Shown: piece by piece, positions 14,220 to 16,551 of the stretch | Layout of the letters: each line of letters opens with the position of its first letter | How positions within the stretch are numbered: position 1 is the first letter of the stretch | Source of the DNA: Bdellovibrio sp. | Lineage (GTDB): Bacteria; Bdellovibrionota; Bdellovibrionia; Bdellovibrionales; Bdellovibrionaceae | Reading direction: 5' to 3' | DNA: 16,551 nt | NCBI GenBank assembly: GCA_017745015.1 | Contig: JAGIAF010000020.1 | Span: forward strand, 1-16,551 | Notes under the pieces: model-generated | The model's input: the letters and a program-made list of their open reading frames with translations, nothing else | The model's database searches: none | Told to the model about the DNA's origin: nothing | Position numbers and translations under genes: made by a program

Positions 14220-15316
14220 TGTCGATACGCGAAGACCAAAACCGTTTTAGAGAGATCGTAAAGGGCAAGGTCAAAGAAGACCTGCGCAAATACGTCTCCC
14301 AAGGTGAAATGATTGGGAAGCGGGAGGACGAATTCGTCAAAATCCCGCTGCCACGTATTGATATTCCTAATTTCAGATATGGTCCAAAACAATCCGGCGG
14401 TGTCGGTCAAGGCGAAGGCCAACCTGGACAAGACGTCGGTGACCCCGGCGAAGGCGGACAAGGTCAAGCAGGTGAAGCTCCCGGTGAGCACATGGTGGAA
14501 ATTGAACTTTCCATGGAAGAGCTTGCGGAAATCTTGGGAGAGAAGCTGCAACTCCCACGCATTGAACCTAAAGGTCATAAAAATATTGATTCACTCAAGA
14601 CGAAGTTCACAGGCCTTGCTCCGGTGGGACCTGAAGGTCTTCGTCATTTTAAATCGTCCTATAAAAAAGCTCTAAAGCGCATGGTGGGTTCGGGAACTTA
14701 CAATCCTGAAGAGCCGCTGGTGCTGCCGATTCGCCGAGACATGCAATACAAGTCTTTTAAAAAGGTGAATCAACCGCAAACTCAAGCGGTCATCATCTAT
14801 ATGATGGACGTGTCGGGTTCGATGGGTGAAGAGCAAAAAGAAATCGTTCGCCTGGAAAGCTTCTGGATCAACACGTGGTTAAAGAAGCATTACAAGGGCC
14901 TGGAGACTAGATTCATCATCCACGATGCTGCGGCAAAGGAAGTTGATGAAGATACATTCTTTAGAACGAGTGAGTCGGGTGGTACGTTGATCAGTTCAGC
15001 GTATAAACTCTGCCAGGAAATTATCCAGGCAGACTATCCTACGAATGAATGGAATATTTATCCTTTCCACTTCAGTGACGGAGATAACTGGAGCGGAGAA
15101 GACACGCGTCTTTGTGTGAAGATGCTGCAGGAATTCTTCCTGCCAAACTGTAACGTCTTTGGTTACGGCCAAGTCGAAAGTAAATACGGCAGTGGTCAGT
15201 TTCTGAAGGATTTGCAAAAGGAATTCGGCGAGGATGAACGAATCACGCTCAGCCAAATTGAAGGCCGCGATAAGATTCTGGATTCTATCAAAGATTTCCT
15301 CGGCAAAGGCCGCTAA
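14219..15316 (+). CDS. yeaH: DUF444/YeaH family protein with VWA-like domain
   Basis: 365 residues (E. coli YeaH 427), the usual partner of PrkA. The N-terminal 50 residues are basic and charged (REDQNRFREIVKGKVKEDLR). Residues 57-90 form a Gly/Gln/Pro-rich flexible stretch. The rest is a von Willebrand A-like domain with an intact metal site: DVSGSMG (Asp197, Ser199, Ser201), Thr256 in SGGTLIS and Asp287 in HFSDGDNW. VWA domains next to AAA+ ATPases commonly act as the ATPase's partner (MoxR-VWA logic), so YeaH probably works with PrkA. This is inferred from context and family. ATG 14219 overlaps the prkA stop as TAATG. spoVR follows 68 nt downstream, separated by hairpins. Confidence 0.93.
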   Translation: MSIREDQNRFREIVKGKVKEDLRKYVSQGEMIGKREDEFVKIPLPRIDIPNFRYGPKQSGGVGQGEGQPGQDVGDPGEGGQGQAGEAPGEHMVEIELSMEELAEILGEKLQLPRIEPKGHKNIDSLKTKFTGLAPVGPEGLRHFKSSYKKALKRMVGSGTYNPEEPLVLPIRRDMQYKSFKKVNQPQTQAVIIYMMDVSGSMGEEQKEIVRLESFWINTWLKKHYKGLETRFIIHDAAAKEVDEDTFFRTSESGGTLISSAYKLCQEIIQADYPTNEWNIYPFHFSDGDNWSGEDTRLCVKMLQEFFLPNCNVFGYGQVESKYGSGQFLKDLQKEFGEDERITLSQIEGRDKILDSIKDFLGKGR

Positions 15317-15366
15317 CCGCAAACGCGGTTTCATTGGTCCTAGGACAAGGGTTGAAAGTGCCCTTG
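15315..15366 (+). promoter_or_regulatory. Three consecutive dyads in the yeaH-spoVR gap
   Basis: AACCGC-AAAC-GCGGTT (15315-15330, overlapping the yeaH stop), GTCCTAGGAC (15337-15346, perfect ten-base palindrome) and CAAGGG-TTGAAAGTG-CCCTTG (15346-15366) follow one another. The first lacks a strong T run, so it is probably an mRNA processing or stability element, or a partial terminator that reduces spoVR expression relative to prkA-yeaH. The spoVR Shine-Dalgarno GAGGA (15374-15378) lies outside the hairpins. Confidence 0.45.
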
Positions 15367-15384
15367 AGGGAAAGAGGAACTACC

Positions 15385-16551
15385 ATGGCAAATTTAACCC
15401 CGGAATTAGAAGCTGAGAGAAAGCGTATTTGCCAGATTGCCAAAGACGCTGGTCTTGATTGCTTTGAGACTATTTTTGAATTGATCACTTATGATCAAAT
15501 CAATCAATTTGCGGCCTACGGTGGTTTTCCTGTTCGTTATCCACACTGGAAGTTTGGGATGGAGTACGAGCATCTCTCTAAGAGTTATGAGTACGGTCTT
15601 TCTAAAATCTATGAAATGGTTATCAATACAGATCCTTGCTATGCCTACCTGATGGAAGGCAACGCCATGATGGACCAGAAGCTTGTCATGGCCCACGTGT
15701 ACGGACACTGTGACTTCTTTAAGAACAATATCTGGTTCTCTAAAACGAATCGCAAGATGATGGATCAGATGGCGAACCATGCGACTAGAATACGTCGTTA
15801 TATGGATCGCTATGGTCAGGATACTGTTGAGAATTTTATAGATGTTTGTTTGAGTCTTGAAAATTTGATCGATAGATACTCTCCTTATGTGGAAAAGTCT
15901 GTGACTAAGTCGGCACCTACACCGACTCAAGATACAAACTACTTATTGCGCGTCGATCGCGATTACATGCGCGACTATATCAATCCACCGTCTTTCGTTG
16001 CTGAACAAAAAAAGAAGGCGGAAGAAGAAGCGGCGGTAAAAGCTCAGCGCTTTCCACAAGAACCGCAAAAAGATATTTTGAATTTCTTTATTCACCACGC
16101 TCCGCTTGCTGATTGGCAAGCCGACGTACTGACGATCATTCGGGACGAAGCTTATTATTTTTCGCCACAAGGTATGACCAAGACGATGAATGAAGGTTGG
16201 GCTTCGTATTGGCATTCAACACTTATGACGACAAAGATTTTGAATGATTCCGAAATCATCGACTTTGCCGATCATCACGCGGGTACCATGGCCATGGCGC
16301 CGAACGGTTACAATCCCTATAAAGTAGGTATTGAGTTGTTCCGCGATATTGAAGAGCGTTGGAACAAAGGAAAATTCGGCCGTGAATGGGAAGAGTGCGA
16401 TGATGTTCGTGAGCGTAAGCACTGGGACAAAAAGCTTAATTTAGGCCGTGAGAAGATCTTTGAAGTGCGTAAGGTCTGCAATGACGTGACTTTCATTGAT
16501 CAGTTTTTGACGGAAGACTTCTGCGTTCGCAATAAGCTTTTCGTATATAAG
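15385..16551 (+). CDS. spoVR: SpoVR family protein (3' end outside window)
   Basis: The first 389 residues are open to the window edge with no stop. Full SpoVR proteins are about 470-510 residues, so roughly the last fifth is missing. ATG 15385 has GAGGA at 15374-15378, six bases upstream. SpoVR markers are clear: YPHWKFGMEYE near residue 50, AHVYGHCDFFKNN with His104 and His108, a central DILNFFIHHAPL segment, and EGWASYWH with Glu270 and His276. In Bacillus SpoVR affects spore cortex formation. In non-spore-formers it accompanies PrkA and YeaH as a stress-linked module of uncertain biochemistry. The His/Glu pattern suggests a metal site (inference). It is third in the prkA-yeaH-spoVR order after a 68-nt structured gap. 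Confidence 0.95.
   Translation, partial: MANLTPELEAERKRICQIAKDAGLDCFETIFELITYDQINQFAAYGGFPVRYPHWKFGMEYEHLSKSYEYGLSKIYEMVINTDPCYAYLMEGNAMMDQKLVMAHVYGHCDFFKNNIWFSKTNRKMMDQMANHATRIRRYMDRYGQDTVENFIDVCLSLENLIDRYSPYVEKSVTKSAPTPTQDTNYLLRVDRDYMRDYINPPSFVAEQKKKAEEEAAVKAQRFPQEPQKDILNFFIHHAPLADWQADVLTIIRDEAYYFSPQGMTKTMNEGWASYWHSTLMTTKILNDSEIIDFADHHAGTMAMAPNGYNPYKVGIELFRDIEERWNKGKFGREWEECDDVRERKHWDKKLNLGREKIFEVRKVCNDVTFIDQFLTEDFCVRNKLFVYK

Overview
The window comes from a Gram-negative bacterium with a dense, mostly housekeeping gene layout. Four lipoproteins carry lipoboxes, there is an LpoB-type PBP activator, and there is an MreB cytoskeleton. Gene content, amino-acid style and moderate GC suggest a Bdellovibrio-like member of the Bdellovibrionota. 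That placement is inference from gene content, not from a marker gene. There are no rRNA or tRNA genes, insertion sequences, CRISPR arrays or phage genes, and no gene-free stretch exceeds 300 bases.

Left part (1-4930, + strand): a 5'-truncated mreB is followed in tight succession by four genes. These are a small sigma-70-like protein with a region 4 type helix-turn-helix, a membrane-anchored anti-sigma-like protein whose zinc-finger cysteines are missing, a sensor histidine kinase with no response regulator next to it, and a small membrane-anchored protein of unknown function. Spacing and overlaps (35 nt gap, 20 nt overlap, GTGA overlap, 32 nt gap) suggest one operon. This is the most unusual arrangement in the window: a regulatory cassette joined to a cell-shape gene. 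Because mreC and mreD do not follow mreB, this may be a second mreB paralogue.

Middle (4927-8701): a JAB-domain-only RadC-like gene (- strand) shares its stop-codon bases with the preceding gene. Divergent from it are lpoB and a COG3014-type lipoprotein gene. The second gene is split by one in-frame TAA, after which the same frame continues intact. A strong hairpin separates these from a convergent phaR-type regulator (- strand), which starts at a TTG backed by a clear Shine-Dalgarno sequence. Then comes a pseudopilin-like protein with a GspG-like C-terminus.

Right part (8808-16551): a large TPR lipoprotein with about 15 repeats ends at a perfect hairpin terminator. A second, nested hairpin terminates a convergent six-helix membrane protein. 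That gene is divergent, only 17 nt away, from a LolB-like lipoprotein gene. Last is the conserved stress and stationary-phase trio prkA - yeaH (DUF444) - spoVR, with overlapping prkA/yeaH stop and start codons, a dyad-rich prkA leader and a structured yeaH-spoVR gap. spoVR runs off the right end of the window.

Themes: envelope and cell-wall control (mreB, lpoB, COG3014, LolB-like, TPR lipoprotein), regulation (sigma/anti-sigma, histidine kinase, phaR) and a starvation-response kinase operon.
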